A stretch of 64,000 nucleotides of DNA from Metellina segmentata (Eukaryota > Arthropoda > Arachnida > Araneae > Tetragnathidae), in contig OX375878.1 of NCBI GenBank assembly GCA_947359465.1, positions 77,110,416-77,174,415 on the forward strand, written 5' to 3'. Below, in pieces: positions 35,301-50,300 of this stretch. A program made the position numbers and the translations under genes. Position 1 is the first letter of the stretch, and every line of letters begins with the position of its first letter. The notes beneath the pieces were generated by a model that had not been told where the DNA came from, ran no database searches, and saw nothing but the letters and a program-made list of their open reading frames with translations.

Positions 35301-38300
35301 TTTCCTTCAGTATATTGTGCTTTTGCCCAAGTCAATATATTGAGAGATTAGTGCATTTAACCTTAGATTTGTTGTGTACATACTTGGCTTAAAACAAATG
35401 AATTCGTGATTAATTTGATTTATTTATGAAGAGGTCGTATTGTTAGAAATGTTCATTATAAATCTCCATTTTTAGCTATTAACATATCTTTATTTTAATA
35501 AAAAAAAATTTTTAATGAAGCTAAAGTAGCATGAATTTGAAAGCTAGTCTTAAAACAATGTTTGTGACACTACTAATATATATATTTTTTTCCCCAATAC
35601 ATTTTGCATTAAGAAAACTAAAGTAAATTTTGAAGCACAAATACTCCTGAAAGTTGCAAGCTGTAATCAATACTCGATAAAATCTTTTGATTTGTAATCA
35701 AGATTGCAAATTGCATAAAATCATTTTTGGAGGTAAAAAGTATAAGACACTTCTAAAAATAGCATTCCATATCTGCAAGCTAAAAGACCCTCAAGACTTG
35801 AACAATCCAGTGTTCTTACCAAGAGTTGGTAGAGTTGCCATTATAACTATACATGTAAAATAGTTGCTTAAGTAGTCTGAAAAGTTGAAAATAGTAGTCA
35901 AAATAGTCTCTTCCTAGCGATAATTTAGTGGTCTTTTCCACTATCCTTATTATATGCTAAAAAGAATAGGACATACATATGCCGTACAGAAAATTTTGAA
36001 ACAGCTAGACAGTGCTAAGTATGAGTTTATAATTTATAAGCAAACAGAACTGATTTATTAAGCCAACCTTTGTTACCTTCAATGAAATTGAACTTGTTTC
36101 TTTAGTTCATTAAACTTTAGAAATCAACCTTTATAACCCTATAATTTAAAAAAATTATATTTTTTTTGTCCTACCTTTTAAAATAAATGTTGTGAATAAA
36201 AAATACATCTAAAACAAAGACTTGAATGTTGTTAACTTATATAAATATTTGGCCGAGAAAATGTATGATGAAATCTTTTCTTGATATCGGATAGGAAGCA
36301 ATTTCGAGCTAGTGACTAGAGATGCAACATCAATGTATTCGAGTCGATGTTTTTGTAACATCATTGAATTGGAGTCGATGTTTTTGTAACACCGATGTTT
36401 ATACTTGTCGATATTTTATTTTTAAATGAAAAAAGTAACGTTATAAAAATTTTAAAAATAACCAAGTAGCATAATTTTCATAATTAGCAAATTGAACATA
36501 CTTTAAGACCAAAGTGGCCAAGGGTGAAGGATCTGAAAAGTAGGGATGCAATGTCAATGTTTTCAAAACATTGATGTTTTATAAAAAACATCAATGTATT
36601 GGAGCCGATGTCGTATCACTAAGTGCTAAACCAGTTTTAAGAAATGGGTCTAATAAGTTTAAATACACTGCATTTTAAAAACATCAATGGTTTGGGGGCA
36701 ATGTATTATTAACATCATTTTAATTTTGGACATCGATGTTTTGCTGTTGCGTCAATAGTTGCAAAACCAGTTTTAAGAAATGGGGAAAAAAGTTTAAATA
36801 CACTGAATTTTAGAAACATTGATAGTTTGGGGGCGTTGCATTATCAACTTCGATGTTTTAATTTTGAACATCAAAGTTTCAAAACATCGATGTTTGTCGA
36901 TGTAGCATCACTAGTTGCTAAACCAGTTTTAAGAAATGGGGAGGGGGAGTTTAAATACACAGAATTTTAAAAACATCGATATTTTTGGGCGTATTATCAA
37001 CGTTGACGTTTTGCTGTCGATGTCGCATCCCTACTAGTAACTTAGAAATCGCTGTTGCCATTTTTGTTACCAAAGCTATTTAAAAATGGATTTAATGCAA
37101 CAAAAACATTTTAAAAAGTCGTCACTTTATCAAAACAGTCACTTTTGGTCCTATTTTTAACAAAAAAAGTCGCCATAGTCGCCCAAGGTTAAAAATAGTC
37201 GAACATAGTCACCAATGTCAATCCTGCAGATGAAATTGCATGTTAAATCAAAATAAGTATTTTGCCACCAATATTAAAATTGTTCAACAGGTATCAATGC
37301 ATGTGTGCATTTGATACCTCAAATCAAGTGTCCAACAGCTTTCTGTTTTGAATTTAGATTTTTTATAGTTGGGACATTCCAACTATATTGCTGAGGTGCA
37401 ATGTTTTGTTTAAATTTTTTAATGATTTATTTTATTATCATTTACAAACTATTACCGACCTCTTTTTTACAACTTTTAAATGTTTAATAACATAGATTAA
37501 AACTTCTCATGCCTTGAAAACTTCTTGTCTATGAATTGCTTGATGTAACATATTCATGTTTACTTACTATACCAAAAGTGGAGAAAAAGAACAGATTACT
37601 TACATCTTTGATTTCACTTTTCCATTTTTTGTTACGCCTAAAAAGATATTCTTCTGCGACTTTCCTAGAAAATATAGCATTTTCCTTTATAACTTTTTAT
37701 ATAGTAGATTATTTTGTAATGAAATTATTTGGAGTCTAGACAAGTAAAATAAAGAAATTTTAAAATTTATTAAATGACAACATTGAGATTTATTTATCTT
37801 ACGAACTTTTAAGATTAGTATTAACAAAATTTTAAGATTAGAAAAATAAATTATTTAAGGGTTTATTAAACTTTTTTTAATTTAAATTTAGTATACAACT
37901 TTTATGCTTATATTTAATCCTTCAGTGAAAATAGTTTTTATTCTATCTCAATAATACATCTTTTTTAGGATATAATGTACTTTACAAAGCATAAGTGTAA
38001 CGTAAGAAATTCATACCTAGCTTCTAAAAGATCTTTTGAACTGATGCATTCTTTATACAGAGGAGTTTTCTTTGGTAAAGAAGGTGTCAGGATAAATCCA
38101 CATTTAGGAGTTGCAATACTGTTATCAGTAGAATCTGATTCATCATCTGATATCTAAATAAAAGTATTGACAAATATCATTTAAGCTACTAAAGTAATTT
38201 GTAATAATTGACATTTATCTGAAAGATACATTCATAACATGCTTAAGATCTAAACAGAAGAAAATTATTTCATTCAATTCGATATTTTTCTTTAAATCCT

Positions 38301-41300
38301 TTTTAATTCCTTGTACATGGTACTTTTTAATAAGAATACGAGATGCTAAGAACTGAGATCTTTCATTAAGTCAGGCCCTCAGATTTCATAAAATTGAGTA
38401 CATTAAATTTAAAAACAAGTACTGACTTTTCAAAGCACTAAAAACATGTTTTAGAGTTTTTTCTTACATTAAATGAGATAAACAATTAAATGAAGCAACA
38501 AATAGTAAAAAATTTAAGAGTGAAATAATATTTTCTTTCCCTAATAAACTTGCAATTACTTATAGTTTAAATTTCATAAACATTTTAAAAATTTGAATTT
38601 AAAAAATTTATTGAATCAATGCATTTTTTATATAAACTATATAAAATCTTCTAGTAATCATTTGATTCACTGTTTTTACATTTTCATCTATGTTTAGCAT
38701 GCAGGGAAGTTAAGTCATTTTTGAAGTATAAACTACAATATAACTTTCTGAATTTGATTTGTCTTAATTTAGGAATTAAAATCAATTATCCTAGTTGGTA
38801 TTTAATGTATTAATACAAGTCTTTATATTCATTCATCAAAATGGAAAAGTGGCTTTAAATAAATGATGATATTCTTTATTTTAGATATATATAGTGTTGC
38901 TCAATGCATACTTCTGGCTTGTTGCCGCATTAGAGGTCATGCAACTTTAGGCATCACTCTTTAGACTGAAGTGCTTGGTTACGAATTTAAATCTTATAAA
39001 TGCTGAAGTTGGGTTGACTGTTAACTTTACTGATTCCTTCAAGACAACACGTTAGATGGGGCTAGCTTCACTGACGTTGTGTTTGTTTTAAGTTATGGTC
39101 CAGTGTAGTCACATCAGGTTGTATTGTTTCTTGCTTTTTTCTTTAGCTTAAAGACTTTTTGAAACTATAGCAATATTTAATTTTTATCATTTATACAATT
39201 TGTTGTTTATTAGTGTGTAACTTGGTTTTGTCGGAATAAGGGAGGTTAACTTTTTAAAGGCGAAACTTTGTCACGGCAACACTGACGTTACAGTCGAAAT
39301 GAGACACTAAATATCAAAAATCCTAAAATTCAAAATCGCCATGGAAATAACATTGAATATAAAACGATTGCTATACCCAGCTCACTGTTTTGTTAATGTT
39401 GATCAAAAATTAAGTCTTCCAATAAGTATTCCTTTAAAAACAACACCATGCAAAAGCAAGACAAGTTGACAGATAGTGGTGGGAAAAGGTTTATACACAG
39501 CTAGTTATCACGTACCGTCAGGTTTAAAAATATATATATAAATGAAATCTGACCAAAATAAATTTTATTATACACCCATTGTATGACAGGCCATTTATCC
39601 TAGTACCAAATAAATAACTAGAACTTAAAAAATAATACAAAATGCCACAATTTTAATAATTTATGTGTGAATATATTTTAAGCATCTTTACCCATCACAT
39701 GGAGAAGAGCAGTTCCAAATTGGCTACTTACGATTTAAAGTCATGAAATGCTTTAAACAAAGCCTATGCTCCCCAGGCTTGTAACACCTGTAAGTCAATG
39801 GCTCAGGAAGGAAATGCCTACTTGTCAAGTAATTATGAGCCCAATAAATAAATACTGTTATTTGGGGTCTTCAAAGGGAGTATGATTTGAGTTTAAGCAA
39901 AGTTCTTAACTTGCTTGCATAAAAGTAACACGAATCTTGTTCAGAATTAAGTCATTTTCAATATTAATCTTAATACAAAAATATATTGCATTTTTTCATT
40001 TTTAATTACGGCAAATCACAGAAATAAATACAAAACGAAAAAAATGGATATTGTAAAAGTCCAAATGGTAATAGTCAACTAAAAAACAAATTCGTTGTAC
40101 TTTTGAATATTTTTCTTTGATGCCCTAATGTTATAAACATATTTTAAAATAAACAATCAACACATAACTCAAATACCTCTAAGGCAGCCTTCATTTTGTC
40201 AAATGCATCATTTTTCTCAAAAATGTCATCTTCATATCCATCATTTCTTTCTTTTAGAGTATTTAAAATCCACCTCTTTCTTTTCAAGGTGCCTTTGGAT
40301 GGAATATTATTTTGCAAACCTGGGATATAAAATAGGCAGCAGATATTAAAAATTAAGCAATTATGTAATCAAATTATTGTTTTGACTGGAATACATTTAT
40401 GACATGTAGATCTACAAAGCTAGGCATTCTACTTATATTGAAAAACAGTATACGAAAATTGAATACACTGCACATTAAACATGGCTTAAATAAGTGTTAA
40501 AATTTTCAATTGAAAAAAAAATATTCATTTTACTGTGAAATATTTATTATAGGTGTTTAGTGACAGATTGAGTGAAATATCACAGAAATATTCTTTCAAA
40601 TTACCAAAAAAAATTATTGATACATCTAAAAATATGCACAATACTACTTCCAACATGTCATTCTATGAAGCACTAACTAATTTGACTAAATTCTCCATAT
40701 ATATTCCCATTAAAATCTAATTTATTTACCACATTGGTTAAGAACTTTTCTACGTATTGCACAATGTCTTTAGGAACCATTACACTATTCTATTAATTAT
40801 TTAATAAAGTTATCTTCTAATTTGTTTAATTTCAAATATTTCTTTAAAAAAACAAGTTTGGACATTTAAAAAAATCCATATGCCAACTTCCAAAGCAGAA
40901 ATATGAATGAGATAAATGAATTGTTATTGATATTTTGGCTTTAGAAATAAATATTTAAATCTTCTAACTTTCTTTCCACATAAAAAAAAATCTGCATACT
41001 TTTGACTAGACTAGAAGGAATCTAGGACATTTAAATGGTTTCAATTTTAGTTTAACACTCTGTTACAGATTACCAAGAAACCCAGTGAAAAAAATCCTGC
41101 CTTTTGGTAATTAAAGGATGCTATATTACAAAGCTAACAGCAAAATCTGCCAGAGTGGCTATTACTAGGTGACAGACTGAAATGAGTTAAAATTCACTTA
41201 TGCATAATTTTTAATTGAATATTGAAATCACTAAAGTCTTATGAAATCAGAGGGTAGCAATTGTAGACACATGTTCATATAAATATACAAAGCTAGATAA

Positions 41301-44300
41301 TAAAATGTGTTTCACTGAGTAGTGAAATACTGAATTGCTTCAAAGTTAAATATTCATAGCCACATCTTAAACAGGGTATGTTGATATAAATTAATTTTAG
41401 TCACAATTTAAATCAAGTGATTTTTATTTTTTTTAATTCGTGACTAAAGTAACTTTACATTATCTTAACAAGTTTAATTAATTTTTTTAGATAAATCATT
41501 ACTAATATTATTAGTATATTTGAAATATCTCAACAGTTGGAGGGAGGGCTTGGAACCAACCATTAAAATATTAGGAACCAAGGAATTTCAGGTCCCTAGA
41601 ATTTTTCGACCCTCCTAGTAAGAAGAACAGATCAAACCATTCTGCATATTTGGTTATTTTAACCATTTTATATATGTTTTAAAAAACTCAGAAATTTATT
41701 CCAGAAAGAGCAAATATCACAGCTAATGAAAAAATCCCAATTTTTTTTTAATAAAAAGTTACGGATTTATTTTATTAATTCCTTGCATGTACAAGTTTAA
41801 ATTTGTTTGAGGAGACATGCAAAAAAGTGATTTACGTTAACCATTAATATATATGCATGTATTAATATCTATAATATAATGAATTAGGAAATATAGTTGG
41901 GTCAATATAGAGGGAAATACTTAGTTGTCTGGTAATTATGATCTCAATCAAAAAGGGTTACTTAGTGTCTTTAAGGGAAGGATGAATTTTAGTAATTTTG
42001 AGGGTGAACTGAGTACAAGCAAAGTTCTTAACTTTTTGAATAAAAAAACATGCAATTTACTTGAATAAAATAGCATGTATATTGTTCATAGTTATTTCAT
42101 TTTCAGTATTAAACATAATTCTGAACTGAAAATGAAATTTAGAATTTTGATTTAAATCAATGATATTTTAATAATTTAAATCAGCATACCCTGGCAAATA
42201 AAATGAAATATTTGGTGTTTTTCAAACTTTTTAAGGGGGAACATCTATTATATTTTAAACTCTACTAAATGCATTCATACTTAATATATCTATTATACGA
42301 GGCATGAATGTTCCCTCAAATTTTATTTTAAAATGTAATACATTACCCCCCCCCTTAGGTTTTTTGATTAACATCATACTGGAGCAACACAACGGGCTAT
42401 CAGCAATGGTCTGGGAGCAATCCTCAAGTTTTCACAATTAGGTAAACCTTCCCCCCCCCTTACGTCAGGCAGTGGCAATATCAGACATGAGCCCTCTAGC
42501 AGCAGAATAAAATTTAGCCTTAGTATAAAAGTTGTCAAGAGTATAATTCATAAAAGAAAGTGCATTGCAGTTCGTCAGATGTGAAAAGTTCATAACTTCG
42601 CCCGAAGGTCTCAACACAATGTCAGGAATATTAACCACGCCAATACGGTGCAGATGTCCACAAAGAAAGTCATGACCTGTCACAAGTCTAAAATTTGCTG
42701 TGAAGACAGAGTGAGGCAAGTCCATTGGGATGGGTGACAAGAGGGTATTCCACGTCTTACCAATCGAGTCTTGAGGAATCTTTCTATTGTCTTCTTCACC
42801 TCAGAATTAAATTGGTGAAAGGATAGGGGGAAAGGTGGCTGTTGTAATTTGAAATCATTTTTGGCAAGGAGGTGTGCTTTTTCGTTTCCAGGAATATTAC
42901 AATGGCTGGGAATCCACTGAAGAACAACTTTCCAGCCAGAAGCAATTGCATTAGACAGACTAATTTTAACTTCCTCAACAGGGAAGCAATTAGAAAACCA
43001 AAAATAAAGACAAGCACAAAAAAAAAAGAGATCGCAATACTATATTTATATCCAGTAATTTACTTAGAGACAATAAATTATTAGCAGGGTGTAAAAAAAT
43101 CATGATTTTTTTAAATCAAATAAATCAGATTTTTTTTTTATTTTAATCAGATTTTGTTTAAATTTGAATCTAATTTAAAAAAATTAAATCGGATCTTTTT
43201 ATTTTTATTTCTGTTGGCCCTTGCACTGTTTTTTAATAATTATATAAATTTGTTAAAATTAAGTTTTTAACATGACATATAAACCAATATTTATTTTAAG
43301 TAAACAATCAGAATATCAGGGCTCCTAACAGGCTTAAAGGTCTATAAAGGTGACAAAAGTGACTAATTGAACTAAAAAAGTGACTAATCCAGTAGAAAAA
43401 AGTGACTAATCAAGCAAAAAAAAATGACTAATAACAAAAATGCTAAATATATTCAAGTATAAAGATAGAAAAGAAAAAGATCCTCCCCAGCCACCTCTAT
43501 CTTTTCCTTTTCTTTCTTTGGAAGTATATTTTTATTTTCTTTATTTAAAAAGTACATCATTTTAAAATATTAACATAAAAATTTTAAAAAAATAACGTAA
43601 TTATGATTTTTTGATTTGTTTATTTTTGACACAGATTGAAGAATTTCTTCATTTTCTTTGAAAGAGATTATGTCTATTTTCATCTTCATCACACCTTATT
43701 ATATTCATACAGCACAAAGTCCCAAACCCGGAATCCTCTGGACCTCGGCTATTCCAGATTTTGGATTTTTTGCCGAAAAAACTTTATTTAACCCCCCCCT
43801 CCCCTCTCCCAAGCAAATTTTTCATTTGCAATAGTAAAATAGCAGATATATATAAATAGGAATAATTTTTAAATCAGAAAAAACTTTTTATACAATGTAA
43901 CAAATTTTACTTGCAAATCATTTTTCTGTGTGATTTTACTCTGAACATTTCCATTATTTTATGTTGTTTCATCAATCAGGTCCAGGTTTAACTCTTTGTT
44001 CTTTAAAAATTGTCGGAAAGATGGAAAAAAGTGATAACAAAAAAACGCTGGTTAGCAAAACATCCGGATTTTGGACTTTGTACTGTAATAAAAATAATAA
44101 AACTTCAATTATTCAGAACTTTAGAAGTTGTTTATGGTAAAAACTTTGTCGATTCTTAAAAGAATACTTTTAAAGGTCTGAATAATTGTTCTCGGAAAAA
44201 AGATAAGATCTGAATAATTGTCTTCATTTAAAACTCAAAAAAATATGAATGCTTATAAAAAATAGAATCTTGGAGTTTCAAATAGCATTACCTAAAGAAC

Positions 44301-47300
44301 ATTCATCCTGAGAATTGGAAGTTTGCTTTTTCTTATGTTTTGTAGCCTTTTTCGATTTACTTGAAACTTGATTCTTATCTTGAATAGAAGGCATTTTTAT
44401 AGAAATGTGTTTAATAGGTAGAGATGTAGCATATTTACTTCCAGGTCTGCACGTACGAGCCAGAAATGAATTTTGAGTAACTGTCAGATCATCAATAGGT
44501 ATATTTTTTTGATTAAAGGAATAGCTATGATTTGAGGTCTCAATTAAATTCAATTTCCAACCATTGGCTTCCTGATTTGTTCTTTGATGCTTAGGAGATG
44601 AAACAGAATATTTACCCTTCAACAAAGGAAAAGTATGTCTCTTGGATTTATTTTCAATTTTTTTAGATGGTAAAGAGATCTTGCTGTCCATACTTTTCTC
44701 AGACAGAACACTTGACCTGGTAGTTCTATATTGAATTATCAGATCTGAATCTATATCCACTGAGTGACTATTTATACTTATTTTCCTTTTAGTGCTCTTT
44801 TTCAGTTTCGAATCAATGGAACTGGTGGGTTTACCTAGAACAATATCACTAAATTTACTAAGATAATAATGCAAAATAAAATTGTTTACAACTTAAAATA
44901 ATCATAATACATAATCAAACCAAACATGAAAAGAATTAAACCAAACAAGCCTTAATATAATAAGAGCCACTGCGTGGCTAGCCCGGCGTTGCCTGCACCC
45001 CTGGTGTGTACGGGCAATGCCGTTATGTAAGATATTAATTTGATGTAAAATTTACCAGATATCAAATCAGTTAAAATTTTTAATCTATCTTCAACAATTC
45101 CGATTTTACAAAAAAAAACTAAACAATGCCAGTCAAATTTTTTTTCTTCTCTCCTTCGCTGAAATGAAAAAGGGCAGGAAATGTAATTTGCATTTCCTGC
45201 CCTTCTCGTTCAAAAAAAAAAAATCTGCTTATTTATGGAAAGCGAAGTTGCATGACATCACAGTCTCTTGCAAAAATGTAAAGATATATTCATTTTTTGC
45301 AGATTTCAAAACTGTTGAAATTTTTACTCTTTCTTAAACGGTCAAGGACAGGGAGGGCGAACCTATGACCCGTGGGTCAGACACTGACCCACACAGGCGT
45401 TTTAGAAACTTACTATCATATTTCATCATATACATAAAAAATTTTAATTATTATTCAAACCCCTCTTTTAAAAATATAAAAAAAATACAAGTGTTAATAA
45501 AAAATTAAAAAAAAAAAATGCAAATGATTTTTGAAAAATGTTTTAGATTTATTGATTATACAATACATAATGCTGTCTGAAGATTTATATGAGAATATTA
45601 GGATATTTATGACGAAACTTGACATCTTTACTAGGGATTTGGAAATGAAAATCATGGAATATTTTCCTCAATTGCAAAAACATTTTCAAAACACAATGAC
45701 AGTGGAAAATGCGCTTGACGTTCAAGAAAATGCAATCAAAAAATATTTAATGATCATACAGGCAATAAAACAAGCTTTGAGGAGAGATTTAATCAATTTG
45801 AAAGTATGGAAAATACATTTTAATTTATTTTATATCCATACAAAACGAAATTCGAAACAATGGAATTAAACGAATTTAAGTGGCTAGGTATCCAAAATTT
45901 AGAAACGGAATTGGTTGGATCTCAAAGCAGCATAGTTTAGAAAAATAAATTTGATAACTTAATTTCCGAAGTAGAGGGGAAAATGTCAGAAATTAGTGCA
46001 AATTATAATGATCCCACGAAAAAATTGAAAATATTATATTAAACGTATGATTCTTTACCAAATAATTTTTTATCAAAGAAGAAACTTGCTAATGCTCTTT
46101 TAACAATGTTTGGATCTACATATTCATGTGAAAAATTGTTTTCTTCAATGAATTTTGTAAAGTCTACCAATGGAAACAAACTCAGAAATGAATTGACTGT
46201 AAAATGGTATTAAACTAATGAATACTGTATTTAAAACTAGTATTAAGAAATTATCTGACAAAAACAACAGATTTCTCACTAAATATACTTTAACTTTATT
46301 GTACATACACATACCTATAACAAGGTTCCCACACTTTAATCCAAAAAAAATTTAAGGACTTTTAAGGACTTTTCAAAACTAAAAAAATATTTTTCAAGGA
46401 CCTAAAATTTTTTACCTAAACAAGGCATACACAAAAGTTGTCAATTAAAAAGAAAAATGTGAGAAATATTTTTTAAAGACAATTTTTTAGTCTATTTTTA
46501 AACTACTGAGTCAAAAAAAGAAAGGCTATTGTAGGATCTGAGGTTCTCCGGCCAACACAAACACAAGGAGGAACTGGTGTTGGGGGGAACGAGACATCCC
46601 TAGGGACGTTGGCAGGGGTGTCAGGGGAAGGTCACCTGGTTTAGGAGGAGAAACGGGGAGAGCGGAAAGAAAAGAGAAATTCGACCCACGGAGACCGGAG
46701 CGAACGGACGATGAGGGGATCTCTGCTGCTGTTTTCTACTATATTGTAAAACTATATAACTATGTAACCTAGAATTCCAAATAAATAGTTGGAAAGATAT
46801 CTATGACGTGTTGCCCTCTCCAGTAGATAAAACGAACCACACACACTCATTAGAGACATAGATAGAACAAAAGAGTAGAGGTGTGATAGCTATCATCAAT
46901 TTTGGTTATAATTTGGGGTTTTTTTTCTCACAGAACCTGTGAGTTTTTATTTTGCAAAGTGGGCTTCTTGTCTTAATGTTAACTGTCAGGCTACTTGCAC
47001 ACAAATCGATTACGGTCGTGCGATAAAATAACATACGATAAATTCTTTTGATGGCACAAAGAAGAGTATGGGAGTGTGCACACATGGTTCGATTTACACA
47101 ACACAATCTCCATTTTGCTGTCATCCACTGACACTACAACAGACAGATGCCGTGGTTTATATTGTTTCAGAAACTAAACAAATCAAAAGTTTTGACTCGT
47201 GTTGGGGCTTTTTTATTCTCTAGTCTAAGTTTCTATCTATGCAATCATTAAAGATAGTGAACATTTCAACGGATTTGAAATCTATAGAACATTTTACACT

Positions 47301-50300
47301 TGAAGAATATCTTAAATGTGATTTTCTTTTTTAAAATTTTTTTTTCAATTGTAATTTATGTTTTTGTAATACGAATTTGGCTTTATTTCTTAAAACGCGT
47401 CCCAGTTTTCCAATGATGTCCTGACTGCTAAAGCTACGGTTTCCTAGGAAATCGGTACTGTGATATGTCATGCTGTGGCAGGCATGACAAGGTGGCTGTC
47501 TTAACGGAGACCAGAGGTGTCAACTACTTAGACAGAATACGGTGTAGAATGGACGATCTAGATGTAGCATTATTAGTATATCACATGATGTCAAAGCGCG
47601 AAACACCAGTTTCATTCAGAATGAGGCACGTGCTGTGGAGGAAACTAGTCTAGTGGACAATTTTCAACGCAAGACGAAATTACACAATTATGTACTAGTT
47701 AAAAAAATTAAGTACTTTCAAGGACTTTTTATCAAGTTGCGTAATTATCAAGAACTTTCAAGGGCCCCTAGTTCGGAAAAAAAAATTCAAGAACTTTTAA
47801 GGTCTCACTTATGTGCGGGCGCAGGGGACAGCTAGAAAAACGCATGTGAAAAACCACAAAAGGGAGATTAAAAGTGGATGGTTTTTGTGATTTTTCAAAA
47901 AGAGTCTTTTCAAGTTCGTCAAGACATGAAAAGTTCCTTCATTTCCGGAATTGAACTGAAAATAGTCACGCAGAGTTTCTAATGCTCTTAATGCTACTGT
48001 GTGAGATGGGGGAACATTTGCTACATCTTCTTTATTGTCATTGTCCTCTTCATCTTCATCACCACCATATATTTCAGCTGCAATGTCTCTAATTTCCGGC
48101 AATTGAGCTGTGATTAAATTTTTATTTGCATCAACGAAATCGTTGAAAGTAGTACACATAGCAAGTCTACCAGATACATCATGCCAATCTTCTTCGTTTA
48201 AATCATTTTCATAATTCTCACTTATATTTTCTGGCTCCTCATATTCATTTTCTGCTGGAAATGAAAATCCTGCTTTCTTACAGAAGCTTTTAATCCACTT
48301 GTCAGTGATGTTTCTCCATGATGAACACAACAAATGAATTGCATCAAAGACAGTAATGTGCTTTAATTCGTCTTTCGTTGCACATTTTGTTTCTGACGCA
48401 GGCCATAAGTCGACGGATTAAAGTTTTTCTGTAGTGCACTTTCACACAACGAAGGACACTCAGATCCAAAGGTTGAATCTTGCTCGTGCAATTTGCAGGA
48501 AAAAACACAACTTTCGTGTTATTGAAAGTTGGAAGATCTTGAGATCTGGTGGATGAGCAGGACACTGATCTATGAATAAGAGAACGTTCTGTTTATCTTT
48601 TTAATGTTGAATTTATGAAGGAAATCTAAGAAAATATGTGATGTCATCCACGCTGTTTTGTTGCTAGTGAAGTCGCAACAAAGTCTCTTCACATTCTTAA
48701 TACTGCAAATTTTTTTGATATGCCAATAAATCTGTATAAATTCGATTTTCTGACGTCAGTCACAAGAACCCCCACGTACACCCCTGTGTATAAGGTAGAG
48801 GAATGTGTACCTTGAATCTCATCTGAACAATAGGGTAAGGACGAGGGAATACATTCCTACAAGCAGAACAAAAAAGGTAAAATTCTTGAGATAAGTAACA
48901 CCTGACTTAAGGAACCTACTTTTTGAACTGAAAAAATTTCTGCGGCGTGCATAAGTGAGAGGTGTTTTTTTTATTGCGCCGCATAAATGAATAAGAGTTA
49001 TCATTGTTTTCCTATATCCCTGGCTGGGACAGTGAAAAAAATGTGTATAAGTGAAAAACGCACATAAAAGAGAGTAGGTATTATAAGTGAGAGACCACTG
49101 TATATATATCTACTATTATAAAATAAAGTTCGAGTTTGCGTGTGTCCTCTCTGTTTGCCTTGTCCTAACGAATGTATGGCACTTACAATAATAAAATTTG
49201 ACACACAGGAAGTTTGAATTTTTTACAATTTTTTAGTCCAGCTCGAATTTTAAAATTGAATCTAGAACATTTTAAAATTAATTTTATGAGATATTAAATT
49301 ATTATTGTTTTCCTCCTAACGGCAACAGTCTTCAATCGGTATTGATTGAAGTCAGTATTTACTGTGTGTGTGAAGCCGGTCAATTACTGGATATCCTTTA
49401 TAAAAAAATTATTGCTTTTTTAAAAGAATATTAACCTTTAGTTAGCGTTAACTTTTAGTTTGGATGATCATAATCTATCATATAAGTTTCTTTTAATTTA
49501 CTGTTCACTCTACTTTCTTGGAACTGGATCATGGTTGTGCAATACTTTGTTAATGTTTCTTTTTCAGAGTACAATAGTTTGGATTATCATTTTTAAAGCA
49601 TATTAACTTTTATTTTGGATTATTTCGAAATCTTTTTTAAAGTAAGCAATATTTAATTTTGATCTTTTATGCAATCTTTTGTTTGTTTCTGTAAAGTAAT
49701 TCTGTTTTCGTATAGTCAATTTTTATCATTTTGGTTTGGATGTCTTATGGAAAATAAAGCTATAATTAATCCCAATTTTAAATTTAAGGTAGAACATTTT
49801 TAAATTAATTTATTATATTTTTGTATTATTTGGTTTCCTAAAAGTGTCGAGTCTTCAAATGGTCTCTGCACTCCCGCCAATCTTGGATTTGAATCATTTA
49901 TGCAAACTAAGAACATTTCTTCTATGTAGTTCTATGCTCACAGGATGATGATGCGCTTTTCGATAGTCAATGTTTTACTGAGAAGAAAAGACCTGTTCCA
50001 TCAATTTATTGTCTACATGTATTTCAGGTTTGTATCAGAAAGATTGTTGTACATACGACTGAATTAGAGGACTTTGAGAGTGGAACAGTATGCACATTTG
50101 AGAGATGCGTTGATAAACGATGGAAATGTTGCTTTTCAAAAACTGAAGTGCACAGAAATTGCTAAACTTTCAAAAAGATATCCAAACCAAAAGTAAAAGT
50201 TCATGCTTTTATAAATTTATACATTGCATAAATTGTCAAAATTAAATATTGCTATGCTTTCCAAAAGACACCCAAACACAGAAAAAAACAAAGAAGTGCA

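Noticed and set aside
36301..37040. A CRISPR array, because of repeated units
   Set aside because: The units are 136-156 bp apart, imperfect and lie between hAT termini; this is a eukaryotic nuclear sequence.
44821..44848. The upstream acceptor cttag at about 44848 for the KNL2 exon
   Set aside because: Joining there reaches a TAG within eight codons; the acceptor next to 44834 keeps the frame.
44278..44874. A separate intronless 198-residue protein
   Set aside because: Its phase and splice sites join it to the exons at 53774 and 40319; the apparent start and end are in intron sequence.
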